This document shows positions 7,732-16,888 of a stretch of 64,000 nucleotides of DNA, piece after piece. The translations under genes and the position numbers were made by a program. This DNA comes from Streptomyces decoyicus (lineage in GTDB: Bacteria; Actinomycetota; Actinomycetes; Streptomycetales; Streptomycetaceae): positions 2,294,001-2,358,000 of the forward strand of contig NZ_CP082301.1 of the NCBI RefSeq assembly GCF_019880305.1, read 5' to 3'. Each line of letters begins with the position of its first letter. Within the stretch, counting starts at the first letter, position 1. Under the pieces are notes generated by a model, which worked only from the letters and a program-made list of their open reading frames with translations, was not told the origin of the DNA and did no database searches.

Positions 7732-8934
7732 TCAGTCGCTCTTGGGCCACAGGTCAGGATCGGGCGTGAAGCGGATCTCCAGGGCGCCGTCGCGCAGTCC
7801 GGCGCCGGAGACGGTGCAGCGGCGCAGCGCGGAGGGGAGCGTACGGATCCGCCGGAAGCGGCCGACGGTGACCACGATCTCGTCACCGCGCCGCACCAGG
7901 CCGAGGCCCTTGCGTTCGGCGCCGGGCAGCGGCACCCGCCAGACGAGGATGCCGTCGGTGGCCAGCCGGTCCTCGACGGTCCAGGGGTCGGGGCGGTCCC
8001 CGTCGGCGGGTCCGTCCGCGCCGATCTCGCCGGCCGGCCCGCCGATCAGCTCGTCGAGCTCGTCGACGCCCTGCGGGTCGCGGCCCAGGTGCGCCACCTC
8101 GTGGACGGGGAGGTCGGGGAACTCCTCGCGCAGCGCCTTGAGGGCGGTCTGCTGACTGCCGGAGAGCGCGGCGAGGAACGGGTCGGACGAGCCGGTGGGC
8201 AGCAGCCGGTTGACGACCACGCCGTCGGTGCGCCGGCCGTGCAGCGCGAGTCCGGCACGGATGGTGCGCAGGTTGGCGGCGGCGACCGGGCCGGCGTCGG
8301 TGACCAGGCGTACGGAGGTGCCGGGGTCGTCGATCGCCCGCTGGACGGCGGCGAGCTCGCTCTCCCAGCGCTCGGCGGCGTCGTAGAGCTTCTGGGCCGG
8401 CATCGGGACGCCGGCGAGCTGGGCGAGCACCGGGCGCAGCGCGCGGGCCGCCTGGCGCTCGGGCGGCAGCAGACGGCGCAGATAGCGGCGCACCTGGGCG
8501 GGCAGGGCGAGCAGCCGGATCGCTTCGGCGGCGGAGGGCATGTCGACGACGACCATGTCCCAGGCGCCCGAGGCGTGTTCGGCGCGCAGCGCGTGCAGCA
8601 GCGCGAAGTCCTCGGAGCCGGGGAGTTCGGTGAGTTCGTCCTCGTCGAGGGGGCTGGCGCCGAGCAGGTCGAGGGCCGCGCCGGCCCGCTCCTGGAAGGC
8701 GAGGAATTCCTGGCGGAAGCGGTCGCCGGGGTCGATGCGCAGGGCGTGCAGGCCCGGCGCTATCGGGGTGGGTGCGTCGGCGCCGAGGGCGGTGCCCAGC
8801 ACCGTTTCCGGAGCGCTGCTCTCGGTGGTGAGCAGGAGTGCCCGCGCGCCCCGGCGCGCGCCGGCCAGGGCGGTCGCGGCGGCGAGCGTGGTGCGGCCCG
8901 CGCCGCCGGGGCCCGTGACGAGGACGATGCGCAC
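7732..8934 (-). CDS. ArsA/Get3-like ATPase with altered Walker A
   Basis: A 400-residue P-loop protein of the ArsA type. The N-terminus reads VLVTGPGGAGRTTLAAA, where active ArsA has GKGGVGKTT, so both the signature and the Walker Lys are missing (Arg14 at the GK[ST] position). Switch II VVDMPSA, the ADP/adenine region and VVNRLLPTG are present. The C-terminal third (WRVPLPGAERKGLGLVRRGDEIVV onward) looks like the alpha-crystallin-type domain of actinobacterial ArsA-like proteins. The GTG start lies 2 nt after the SRPBCC stop. Arsenite export is unlikely because no ars genes are near. Function is unknown. Confidence 0.82.
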   Translation of the reverse strand: MRIVLVTGPGGAGRTTLAAATALAGARRGARALLLTTESSAPETVLGTALGADAPTPIAPGLHALRIDPGDRFRQEFLAFQERAGAALDLLGASPLDEDELTELPGSEDFALLHALRAEHASGAWDMVVVDMPSAAEAIRLLALPAQVRRYLRRLLPPERQAARALRPVLAQLAGVPMPAQKLYDAAERWESELAAVQRAIDDPGTSVRLVTDAGPVAAANLRTIRAGLALHGRRTDGVVVNRLLPTGSSDPFLAALSGSQQTALKALREEFPDLPVHEVAHLGRDPQGVDELDELIGGPAGEIGADGPADGDRPDPWTVEDRLATDGILVWRVPLPGAERKGLGLVRRGDEIVVTVGRFRRIRTLPSALRRCTVSGAGLRDGALEIRFTPDPDLWPKSD

Positions 8935-8936
8935 GC

Positions 8937-9440
8937 TCAGAGCTTCTTGGCCTCGTCGGTGGACTCGGCCGCGTCGGCGGGCCCGGCGGCCTGGTCGGCG
9001 GGGCCGCTCTCCACGCGCTTCTTCAGCCCGGCCAGCGCACGGTCGATGATGACCTTCTCGGCCTTGCGCTTGATCATGCCGAGCATCGGGATCTTGACGT
9101 CGACGGTGAGCTGGTACGTCACCTCGGTGCGGGCGCCCCCGCCCAGCGCCGCGAGACGGTAGGAGCCGTCGAGCGCGCGCAGCATCTGGGACTTGACCAG
9201 GGACCAGCTGACCTCGTTCTCGCCGGTCCAGGTGTAGGCGAGGGTGTGGTCGTCCTTGATCGCCCCGGCGTCCAGCAGCAGGCGCACCTGCTCGGCGCGG
9301 CCACGGTCGTCCTTGGCCAGCACCTCTGCCTCTTTGACCTCGCCGGTCCATTCCGGATAGCGGTCAAAGTCGGCGATCACTCCCATCACTTCGGCGGGTG
9401 CCGCCTCGATCGTGATGCTCGAGCTGGTGTGTTCGGCCAT
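8937..9440 (-). CDS. SRPBCC (START/polyketide-cyclase-like) protein
   Basis: A 167-residue hydrophobic-ligand-binding fold. It begins SSSITIEAAPAEVMGVIADFDRYPEW, a typical SRPBCC opening, and ends in a helix (GMIKRKAEKVIIDRALAGLKKRVE) plus an Ala/Asp tail. The ATG at 9438-9440 has GGAGGAG upstream, and the longer frame lacks a better site. It is the first gene of a leftward run with the ArsA-like ATPase. Pairing of a lipid-binding fold with an ArsA/Get3-like protein suggests handling of a hydrophobic client, which is inference only. Confidence 0.85.
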   Translation of the reverse strand: MAEHTSSSITIEAAPAEVMGVIADFDRYPEWTGEVKEAEVLAKDDRGRAEQVRLLLDAGAIKDDHTLAYTWTGENEVSWSLVKSQMLRALDGSYRLAALGGGARTEVTYQLTVDVKIPMLGMIKRKAEKVIIDRALAGLKKRVESGPADQAAGPADAAESTDEAKKL

Positions 9441-9655
9441 CGCCGTGACTCCTCCATGCCGCTTCATGCCGGTCCGCCGACTCCTCCCCGGCTCTCCGCT
9501 CTTCTCGAGCCGGGGAGACCCCAATTTACGCGGTGTCTCTGCTGCTGAAGGCTACCGCGCGGGCAACGGCGGGCGGACACCAGCAGGCCCGGCACGACGG
9601 GGCGGGGCGGCGGCCGGCCGCTCACCGCCGGGCCCGCGACCTGAGGCGTCCGGGC

Positions 9656-10432
9656 TCACCACTCCATGACGTAGGGCGTCCCGGTCGCATTGAAATGGCC
9701 GACATTGATGCATTCCGTGCCGTCGATCCGGACCCGGCGGGCGAGCGGCTGGTGCACGTGGCCGAAGAGGGCGTAGCGCGGCCGGGTGGTGCGGATGGCG
9801 TGCAGCAGGGCCGCGCTGCCGCGCTCGAAGCGGCGGGCGACGGTGTCGTAGCAGAGCTCGGGGACGTCGGGCGGGATGTGGGTGCACAGCACGTCCACCT
9901 CGCCGACCGCCTCGACCTTGGCGGCGTACTCCTCGTCGCTGATCTCGTACGGCGTGCTCATGGGTGTGGTCAGGCCGCCGCCGACGAACCCGAAGACCCG
10001 GCCGCCGATCTCCACCCGCTGCCCGTCCAGGACGGTGGTGCCCGGTCCGGTGAACTCGGGCCACAGGCGCGGGATGTCGACGTTGCCGTAGGTGGCGTAC
10101 GTGGGTGTGGGGAAGGCCGCGAAGAGTTCGGCGTACTGCTTGCGGACCGCGCGCTCGATGACCGACTCACGGCTCACGCCCGAACGGTCGAGCCCGGCCC
10201 ACAGCCGGCGGCCCAGTTCGCGGGCCTCCTCGAAGCGGCGAGCGGTGCGCAGTTCGACCAGCGCGTCGGCGTTCTCGACGCCGAAGAGGTCGGGGAAGAT
10301 GCCGCGCGAATGGTCGGCGTAATCGAGGAAGAGGACCAGGTCACCGAGGCAGAGCAGGGCGTCGGCGCCGGTTCCGGCCGCCGCGAGGTCCCGGCTGTTG
10401 CCGTGTACGTCACTGACCACATGCACACGCAT
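9656..10432 (-). CDS. calcineurin-like metallophosphoesterase
   Basis: A 258-residue soluble phosphoesterase with all five metal motifs in order: DVHGN (residue 8), GDLV (near 30), YGNVD (near 115), CTHIPPD and GHVHQP. The ATG at 10430-10432 gives a normal N-terminus MRVHVVSDVHG. It is transcribed away from the acyl-CoA ligase. The substrate is unknown. Confidence 0.88.
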   Translation of the reverse strand: MRVHVVSDVHGNSRDLAAAGTGADALLCLGDLVLFLDYADHSRGIFPDLFGVENADALVELRTARRFEEARELGRRLWAGLDRSGVSRESVIERAVRKQYAELFAAFPTPTYATYGNVDIPRLWPEFTGPGTTVLDGQRVEIGGRVFGFVGGGLTTPMSTPYEISDEEYAAKVEAVGEVDVLCTHIPPDVPELCYDTVARRFERGSAALLHAIRTTRPRYALFGHVHQPLARRVRIDGTECINVGHFNATGTPYVMEW

Positions 10433-10706
10433 GGCGTCACCCTAGATCGCGCGGGCGGGCGCGGGGAGGGGTAGGCGGACCTGGGGTTACTTTCGGGTCA
10501 CCTACCCGCTGGTCTAGTCTGCGCGGGACAGTCCCCATGGCGTGTCCCGCAGCGTGTGACGCATCAAACATCTGGCCTTTCCCCCCTATCCCAAAAGCAA
10601 TACCCATGGGTAACGTCCGGGCAGTCCAATCCCCCCTGCATGATCGTGGACCGCCGCCGGTGTACACACAGCGTCGTGGCGCCGGCGCTTTTGAGGAGCA
10701 GCAGTC

Positions 10707-12503
10707 TTGCGCGAGTTCAGCCTTCCGGCCCTGTACGAGGTCCCCGCGGACGGCAATCTGACGGACCTTATCCGTCGAAATGCCGCGCAGCACCCGGATG
10801 TTGCCGTCATGGGACGCAAGGTGAACGGCGCGTGGCAGGACGTCACCGCCGCCGCCTTCCTCGCCGAGGTCCGCGCCGCCGCCAAAGGTCTGATCGCCTC
10901 CGGGGTGCAGCCCGGTGACCGGGTCGGCCTGATGTCGCGCACGCGCTACGAGTGGACGCTGCTGGACTTCGCCATCTGGAGCGCCGGCGCCATCACCGTC
11001 CCCGTGTACGAGACCAGTTCCGCCGAGCAGATCCAGTGGATCCTCGGCGACTCCGGCGCGGTGGCCTGCCTGGTGGAGTCGCCCACGCACGAGGCGACCG
11101 TCGAGTCGGTCCGCGACCGGCTGCCGGGCCTGGAGAACATCTGGCAGATCGAGCGGGACGCCATCGCCCGGCTGCGGGCGGCCGGCGCCGACATCTCCGA
11201 CGCCGAGGTGGATGCGCGCAGCGCGCTCGCCGACGCGGACTCGCCCGCCACCATCGTCTACACCTCCGGCACCACCGGCCGCCCCAAGGGCTGTGTGCTC
11301 AGCCACCGCAGCTTCTTCGCGGAGTGCGGCAACATCGTCGAGCGGCTGCGCCCGCTGTTCCGTACCGGCGAGTCCTCGGTGCTCCTCTTCCTCCCCATCG
11401 CGCATGTCTTCGGCCGGCTGGTGCAGGTCGCCGCGGTGATGGCGCCCATCAAGCTGGGCCACGCCCCCGACATCAAGAACCTCACCGACGACCTCGCCTC
11501 CTTCCGGCCGAAGCTGGTCCTGGGCGTGCCCCGGGTCTTCGAGAAGGTCTACAACTCGGCGCGGGCGAAGGCGCAGGCCGACGGCAAGGGCAAGATCTTC
11601 GACAAGGCGGCGGACATCGCGATCGCCTACAGCCGCGCGCTGGACACCCCGGAGGGCCCGTCCCTCGGCCTGAAGGTGAAGTACAAGGTCTTCGACCGGC
11701 TGGTCTACGGCAGGCTGCGCGCCGTCCTAGGCGGCCGCGCCACCCACGCCATCTCCGGCGGCGCCCCGCTCGGTGAGCGCCTCGGCCACTTCTACCGCGG
11801 CATCGGCTTCACCGTCCTGGAGGGCTACGGCCTGACGGAGTCCTGTGCGGCGACCGCCTTCAACCCCTGGGACCGGCAGAAGATCGGCAGCGTCGGACAG
11901 CCGCTGCCCGGTTCGGTCGTGCGGATCGCCGACGACGGCGAGGTGCTGCTGCACGGCGAGCACCTGTTCACCGAGTACTGGAACAACCCGTCGGCCACCA
12001 AGGAGGCGCTGTCCGACGGCTGGTTCCACACCGGCGACCTCGGCACCCTCGACGAGGACGGCTACCTCGCCATCACCGGCCGCAAGAAGGAAATACTGGT
12101 CACCGCGGGCGGCAAGAACGTCGCCCCGGCCGTGATCGAGGACCGTATCCGGGCGCACGCCCTGATCGCCGAGTGCATGGTCGTCGGCGACGGCCGGCCG
12201 TTCATCGGCGCGCTGGTCACGCTCGACGAGGAGTTCCTGCCCCGCTGGGCCGAGGAGCACGGCCACCCCGCCGATGTGACGCCGTCCCAGATCGCCGAGG
12301 ACCCGGAGCTGCTGGCCGCCGTCCAGCGCGCCGTCGACGACGGCAACGCGGCGGTCTCCAAGGCCGAGTCGGTACGCAAGTTCCGTGTTCTGCCGACCCA
12401 GTTCACCGAGGAGTCGGGCCATGTCACGCCGTCGCTGAAGCTCAAGCGGAACGTGGTGGCGAAGGACTTCGCGGAGGAGATCGAGGCGATCTACCGCGGG
12501 TAG
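10707..12503 (+). CDS. fadD: long-chain fatty-acid-CoA ligase (AMP-forming)
   Basis: Activates fatty acids to acyl-CoA through an acyl-adenylate. The 598-residue protein has the AMP-binding P-loop YTSGTTGRPKG (185-195), a gating stretch with GLTESCAA, DGWFHTGDLGTLDEDGYLAITGRKKE and the C-terminal K-containing SLKLKRNVV. A TTG start at 10707 is set by GAGGAG 8 nt upstream. It resembles the FadD15 type with an insertion (RAKAQADGKGKIFDKAADIA). It is monocistronic, followed by a strong terminator. Chain-length preference is unknown. Confidence 0.93.
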   Translation: MREFSLPALYEVPADGNLTDLIRRNAAQHPDVAVMGRKVNGAWQDVTAAAFLAEVRAAAKGLIASGVQPGDRVGLMSRTRYEWTLLDFAIWSAGAITVPVYETSSAEQIQWILGDSGAVACLVESPTHEATVESVRDRLPGLENIWQIERDAIARLRAAGADISDAEVDARSALADADSPATIVYTSGTTGRPKGCVLSHRSFFAECGNIVERLRPLFRTGESSVLLFLPIAHVFGRLVQVAAVMAPIKLGHAPDIKNLTDDLASFRPKLVLGVPRVFEKVYNSARAKAQADGKGKIFDKAADIAIAYSRALDTPEGPSLGLKVKYKVFDRLVYGRLRAVLGGRATHAISGGAPLGERLGHFYRGIGFTVLEGYGLTESCAATAFNPWDRQKIGSVGQPLPGSVVRIADDGEVLLHGEHLFTEYWNNPSATKEALSDGWFHTGDLGTLDEDGYLAITGRKKEILVTAGGKNVAPAVIEDRIRAHALIAECMVVGDGRPFIGALVTLDEEFLPRWAEEHGHPADVTPSQIAEDPELLAAVQRAVDDGNAAVSKAESVRKFRVLPTQFTEESGHVTPSLKLKRNVVAKDFAEEIEAIYRG

Positions 12504-12552
12504 ATGGGGTGTCCGGCCCGCGCTGGGGCCGAGGCCGGTCCGGTACCGCCGA

Positions 12553-12590
12553 ATCCGCCGTCGTGGCTGCTCGCCACGGCGGCGGATTTT
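12553..12590 (+). terminator. intrinsic terminator after fadD
   Basis: A 14-bp stem (12553-12566 with 12574-12587, one G-T wobble) with loop CTGCTCG is followed by TTTT. This is the best U-tracted terminator in the window. Confidence 0.85.
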
Positions 12591-12601
12591 CGTTCGCCGG
12601 A

Positions 12602-12650
12602 ACGCGCAACGCGCAACGCGGAACGCAGAACGCAGAACGCAGAACGCGGC
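12602..12650. repeat. 7-bp tandem repeat between fadD and the glycosyltransferase
   Basis: Seven head-to-tail copies of AACGCRS: AACGCGC x2, AACGCGG, AACGCAG x3, AACGCGG. It abuts the stop codon of the leftward glycosyltransferase. Confidence 0.85.
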
Positions 12651-12654
12651 AGCC

Positions 12655-13797
12655 CTACAGCAGTTCCTTCAGCCGTTCCGCCAGCAGGTCCCAGCGCCAC
12701 TTCTCCTCGACCCAGGCGCGGCCGCGTGCGCCCATGGTGCGGCGCAGAGCGGGGTCCCGGAGCAGGGTGATGATGCGGTCGGCGGTGGGGGCCGGGAAGC
12801 CGCCGGGGACGACCCAGCCCGTCTCGCCGTCCAGGACGGCGTCGGGAGCGCCGCCCGAATCGCCCGCCACCACGGGGAGCCCGGTGGCGGAGGCCTCCAG
12901 GTAGACGATGCCGAGGCCCTCGACGTCGAGTCCGCCGCGGCGGGTGCGGCAGGGCATCGCAAAGACATCGCCGGCGCCGAAGTGGGCCGGCAGCTCCTCC
13001 CACGGGACCGCGCCGGTGAAGCGCACCGAGTCCCCGACGCCCTTCGCCAGGGCCAGCGCGTGCAGCTCCTTCTCGTACGGGCCGCCGCCGACGATCAGCA
13101 GGACGGCGTCGGGCACCGCGGCCACAATGGCCGGCATCGCCTCGATCAGGGTGTCCTGGCCCTTGCGCGGCACGAGCCGCGAGACACACACCACCACCGG
13201 CCGGCCGGTGAGCCCGAGCGCGGCCCGTACGGCGTCGCCCCCCGAACCGGGATGGAAGGTCTTCTCGTCCACCCCGGGCGGGAGTTGGACCATCCGCCCG
13301 GCGGCTTCCGGGGTGAGCGCACCGGCGATCCGCGAGCGGGTGTACTCCCCGAGGTAGGTGAGCGTGTCGGTGCCTTCGCCGATCCGGCGCAGCAGCCCGC
13401 GGGCGGCCGGCAGCTGGGCCCAGCCCGCCTCGTGGCCGTGCGTGGTCGCCACGATGCGGCGCGCACCGGCCGAGCGGAGCGCGGGCGCCATCAGCCCGAG
13501 CGGCGCCGCCGCGCCGAACCATACGGAGGAGCAGCCGTGTTCGCGCAGCAGCCCGGTGGCCCGCCGGGTCACCCTCGGGGTGGGCAGCAGCATCGTCGTA
13601 CGGTCCCGTACCACCGGGAACGGCTGCTCGGCGTCGAAGGCGGCGGTGGCCGCGAGACCTTCCGCACCGCGCTTCCAGGTCGAGGCGTAGACGACGACCT
13701 GGGAGGGGTCCAGGCGCAGCGCCATGCTGTGCAGGAAGGCCTGGATGCCGCCGGGCCGGGGCGGGAAGTCGTTCGTGACGATCAAGGTCTTGTGCAC
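12655..13797 (-). CDS. GT4-family glycosyltransferase (PimB/MgtA-like mannosyltransferase)
   Basis: A 380-residue retaining GT-B enzyme. The N-domain starts VTNDFPPRPGGIQAFLH, the actinobacterial PimB-type signature. The C-domain has VSRLVPRKGQDTLIEAM, GGGPYEKEL and the nucleotide/acceptor motif EGLGIVYLEASATGLPVVAGDSGGAPD with the EX7E pair. It most likely transfers mannose from GDP-mannose to a phosphatidylinositol mannoside or related glycolipid at the inner membrane face. Family identity is firm and the acceptor is inferred. The GTG start is at 13795-13797, and the large open frame upstream is antisense to the next gene. It is divergent from the GT87-like membrane gene, which may act in the same pathway. 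Confidence 0.88.
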   Translation of the reverse strand: MHKTLIVTNDFPPRPGGIQAFLHSMALRLDPSQVVVYASTWKRGAEGLAATAAFDAEQPFPVVRDRTTMLLPTPRVTRRATGLLREHGCSSVWFGAAAPLGLMAPALRSAGARRIVATTHGHEAGWAQLPAARGLLRRIGEGTDTLTYLGEYTRSRIAGALTPEAAGRMVQLPPGVDEKTFHPGSGGDAVRAALGLTGRPVVVCVSRLVPRKGQDTLIEAMPAIVAAVPDAVLLIVGGGPYEKELHALALAKGVGDSVRFTGAVPWEELPAHFGAGDVFAMPCRTRRGGLDVEGLGIVYLEASATGLPVVAGDSGGAPDAVLDGETGWVVPGGFPAPTADRIITLLRDPALRRTMGARGRAWVEEKWRWDLLAERLKELL

Positions 13798-14016
13798 GAT
13801 GGTCTCTCGGCGGTCGGTCTCGGCGGTTCGGGCCCGACAGTACCGGTCGGCGGGCCCGGCGGGGCGGCCCGCCCTGCCGGTCCGGCCCTCGTCTACGGTC
13901 GTGACCAGCCGCCACCGGCGCCGTGCGGGCAGCACGAGCGGGGAGCGGTGTGCAGGGCACAGTGTCCGGCGGGCCGCACCCGGCGCCGTCGGGCAACGGC
14001 CGAGGAGGACGACGAG

Positions 14017-15345
14017 GTGACGATGAGCGGCGTCGGCAGAGCACGCGGGGTGTGGCTCCCGGTCGCGGTATGGGCCGTGACCCGGGCCGTGGTCCTGCTG
14101 TGCGTCCTGAGGGTGCTGGTGCTGCCGGGGCCGGATGTCACCACCGATGTCTCGGTGATCTACCAGGGCTGGTCCGGGATCCTGAAGACCGGCACCTTCC
14201 CGCTGGCCGATGTGACCTGGCAGTACCCGCCCGCCGCCGCGCTCGCGATCCTCTCCCCCGGCCTGCTGCCGTTCCTGGACTACGCCCCGGCGTTCTTCAC
14301 CCTGATCCTGGTCACGGACGCGGCGGCGCTGGCGCTGTTCCTGCGGGCCGGTCGGCGGGCGGGCCATCGCCCGGCGGGGGCCTGGGTGTGGATCGCGGGC
14401 GTCGCGCTGCTGGGCCCGACCGCGTACGCCCGCTACGACCTGATGGTCGTCGCCGTGGCCGCCGCCGCGCTGTTCGCAGCCGCTCGCCGGCCGCGGGTGG
14501 CGGGCGCGCTGGTCGCCTTCGGTGCGCTGCTGAAGGTCTGGCCCGTACTGCTGCTGACGGGGGCGGCGGTGCGCGGCCGCCGGGCGCGCACCCTGTGGTG
14601 GAGCGCGGCCGGCACCGCGGCCGGGCTGGCCCTGCTCTCCGCGGCCGCGGCACCGGGCGCGTGGGCCTTCCTCACCTTCCAGCGCGACCGCGGTACGGAG
14701 GTCGAGTCGCTCGGCGCGCTGGTCTTCCATGTGGCCCGCCAGTACGGGTGGGACGGACAGGTGCTGCTGCACTACGGCTCGCTGGAGTTCCTCGGGCCGG
14801 GCGTTCCGTTCGTCAGCACCCTGGCGCTCACCCTGAGCCTCGCCGCCGTGGGCTGGCTGTTCCTGTGGCGGGTGCGCGCCCGGGAGTCCGGCCCCGGGAC
14901 GCTGTGCGATGCCGCCTTCACCGCCACCCTGCTGTTCACGACGACCAGCCGTGTCATCAGCCCGCAGTACATGCTCTGGCTGGTGGGGCTCGCCGCCGTG
15001 TGTGTGACCGTACGGGCCAGCCGGCAGGCGCTGCCGGCGGTGCTGGTGCTGCTGGCCACCGGGGTCACGCTGCTGGAGTTCCCCGTCTGGTTCGCGGACG
15101 TCGTGGCGAGCGCTCCGCGGGGCGTCGCGCTGCTGGTCGTGCGCAACGGGCTGCTGGTGGCCGCATCGCTGATCGCCTGCCGCCGGCTGTGGGTCGCGAC
15201 GCGCGGCAGCGGGCACGGCCGTACGGAGCCCGTCGGCGTGGTGAGCGCGCGCCGGCCGGTCGGCGAGACCACCGCCGCCACCGGGCGGCTCACGCGTCAC
15301 ACCTCGCAGGCACCGGCGGACGGGCCGGCGGCATCGGGCCGGTGA
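14017..15345 (+). CDS. polytopic GT87/DUF2029 glycosyltransferase-like membrane protein
   Basis: A 442-residue integral membrane protein with about ten hydrophobic helices. The loop after the first helix holds DVTTDVSVIYQGW, an acidic loop typical of polyprenyl-phosphate-sugar-dependent GT-C enzymes, and WQYPP follows the second. These use a lipid-linked sugar on the outer membrane face. GTG 14017 lies 8 nt after AGGAGG; an ATG at 14023 is the alternative (440 residues). It is divergent from the PimB-like gene, fitting a shared lipoglycan role, which is inferred. Confidence 0.82.
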   Translation: MTMSGVGRARGVWLPVAVWAVTRAVVLLCVLRVLVLPGPDVTTDVSVIYQGWSGILKTGTFPLADVTWQYPPAAALAILSPGLLPFLDYAPAFFTLILVTDAAALALFLRAGRRAGHRPAGAWVWIAGVALLGPTAYARYDLMVVAVAAAALFAAARRPRVAGALVAFGALLKVWPVLLLTGAAVRGRRARTLWWSAAGTAAGLALLSAAAAPGAWAFLTFQRDRGTEVESLGALVFHVARQYGWDGQVLLHYGSLEFLGPGVPFVSTLALTLSLAAVGWLFLWRVRARESGPGTLCDAAFTATLLFTTTSRVISPQYMLWLVGLAAVCVTVRASRQALPAVLVLLATGVTLLEFPVWFADVVASAPRGVALLVVRNGLLVAASLIACRRLWVATRGSGHGRTEPVGVVSARRPVGETTAATGRLTRHTSQAPADGPAASGR

Positions 15346-15451
15346 GCCGCCGTGGCGCACTGCCAGGCGCACTGCCACAGCTCGCCCCCGCACGGGACGA
15401 CCGACAGCGGTACCCGCGCGGCCGGCCGGCCCGGCGAGCGCCCGCCCCCGC

Positions 15452-16837
15452 TCACCGCCGCAGCTGGGCCTTCACATAGGCCCGCCACTGCCGGGTGAAC
15501 TCCGCGAGGTTGATGCCCAGTTGGGAGCGCAGGGCGCCGTCCGTCCGGTCGGCGCGGGCCGGCCTGCGGTGCCCGTCGCCGACGGCCCCTGAGGCCGGGC
15601 GGGAGCCGGCGGCAGCGGCCGTGGCCGCCTCCATCGGCGCCCCCGCGCTCCCCGACGAGGCACGTATCGCGCTCTTGCCCGCCGCGCGGTAGAAGGCGAT
15701 CAGCTTGGCCTCGCCGTACTTGCCGGCGATCATCCGGCAGGCCAGCCAGCTTCCCTCGTAGGCCTTGGCCAGCCGGCTCGCGCCGGCCTTGAAGCCGAAG
15801 TCCTCGTCGGTCGGCAGACGGACAGGGACCCTGCCCCGGGCGAGCGCGCGCGTGAGTTCGGGGGCGATGGTGACAGGCTTGCGGTGGCTGCCCCGGTAGG
15901 CGACCCAGTCGGCGAAGCCCTCCGAGAGCCACAGCGGCGTGGCCACCGTGGTGGCCGTGCGGGTGGCGACATGCGCGGTCTCGTGGGTGAGCACCACCCT
16001 GCGGCCCAGGTCGTTGAGTTCCTCGTAGGCGTCGGGGTTGATGATCACGCGGTCCGCGGGCGTGGCCGTCGCGACGCCCGCCTCACCGGTGGTGACCGCC
16101 GCGATCCCCGCATAGCCGGACGCGTCGTCGCTGCCCATCAGCTGCGCCATCCGCTCGACCGAGTCCGGCGCCTCCACCACGACCTTCCGGGACCACTTCC
16201 CCTTCCAGGCGTCGGAGACCGCGGGCACCGCCCGGTCGACCCGGCGCGCGAGGTCCTTCAGCCGGGCCAGATGCGCGGGCCCGCCGAGGACCAGGCTGTG
16301 CCGGCCGCGGACCAGTCGCACCGGGCCCTGGTCCCACAGCTGGCGGGTGCCGCTCTTGCCCGCCGCCGTGCCATCGGTGTCGGCGGAGATCAGCCAGCGG
16401 CCGTCGCGCCGGGTCAGGGTGAGGTACTGGACAGCGTGCACCGGCGAGCTGTCGTAGCCCTTGAGGCGGTAGCGCAGCCGTACCTTGGCGGCCAGCCGCA
16501 CGTCGGATTCTCCGGCCCGGAGCGGGAAGGCCCCGGTCGAGTCGAGGTCGTAGTGCCAGTCGGCCAGCGGCACGCCTGCCAGATGGGCGAACATCGCGCG
16601 CTGACGGTCCCGGTAGCCGGTGGCCCGCGGGTCGACGGAGGCGAGGAAGCCCGCCGCGTCCCGCCGCTGGACGGCCTGCGCACGGGTGTCGAGCATCCGC
16701 TGGACGTCCGGGAAGCGGGCCGGTGTGGAGGTCTCGGGCGCACAGCCGGCCACCGGGGCGAGCAGGGCGAGGAGCAGGGCGGCACAGCCCGCCGCCGCGG
16801 CCCGCGACGGCCGCCTTCTCGCCCACTGGTGTGACAT
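15452..16837 (-). CDS. lipoprotein with gluzincin-type metallopeptidase motif
   Basis: A 461-residue exported protein. The signal sequence with Arg-rich start ends at lipobox APVAGC (near residue 32), predicting a lipid anchor. An NTF2-like N-terminal half (residues about 40-150) precedes a peptidase part with HETAH (VLTHETAHVAT) and the third ligand Glu in LSEGFADW, the HEXXH...E arrangement of gluzincins. An Ala/Gly/Arg-rich insert occurs near residue 400. It converges with the GT87-like gene. Its substrate in the envelope is unknown. Confidence 0.82.
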   Translation of the reverse strand: MSHQWARRRPSRAAAAGCAALLLALLAPVAGCAPETSTPARFPDVQRMLDTRAQAVQRRDAAGFLASVDPRATGYRDRQRAMFAHLAGVPLADWHYDLDSTGAFPLRAGESDVRLAAKVRLRYRLKGYDSSPVHAVQYLTLTRRDGRWLISADTDGTAAGKSGTRQLWDQGPVRLVRGRHSLVLGGPAHLARLKDLARRVDRAVPAVSDAWKGKWSRKVVVEAPDSVERMAQLMGSDDASGYAGIAAVTTGEAGVATATPADRVIINPDAYEELNDLGRRVVLTHETAHVATRTATTVATPLWLSEGFADWVAYRGSHRKPVTIAPELTRALARGRVPVRLPTDEDFGFKAGASRLAKAYEGSWLACRMIAGKYGEAKLIAFYRAAGKSAIRASSGSAGAPMEAATAAAAGSRPASGAVGDGHRRPARADRTDGALRSQLGINLAEFTRQWRAYVKAQLRR

Positions 16838-16888
16838 GCGGACGATCGTAGATCCGGCCCGGCCGGGGCAAAAACGCTGCGACCGGCT

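Noticed and set aside
12655..15393. 912-codon minus-strand frame extending the glycosyltransferase
   Set aside because: Residues beyond the GTG at 13797 are antisense to the GT87-like membrane gene and have Arg/Gln-rich shadow composition. The family N-terminus begins at 13797.
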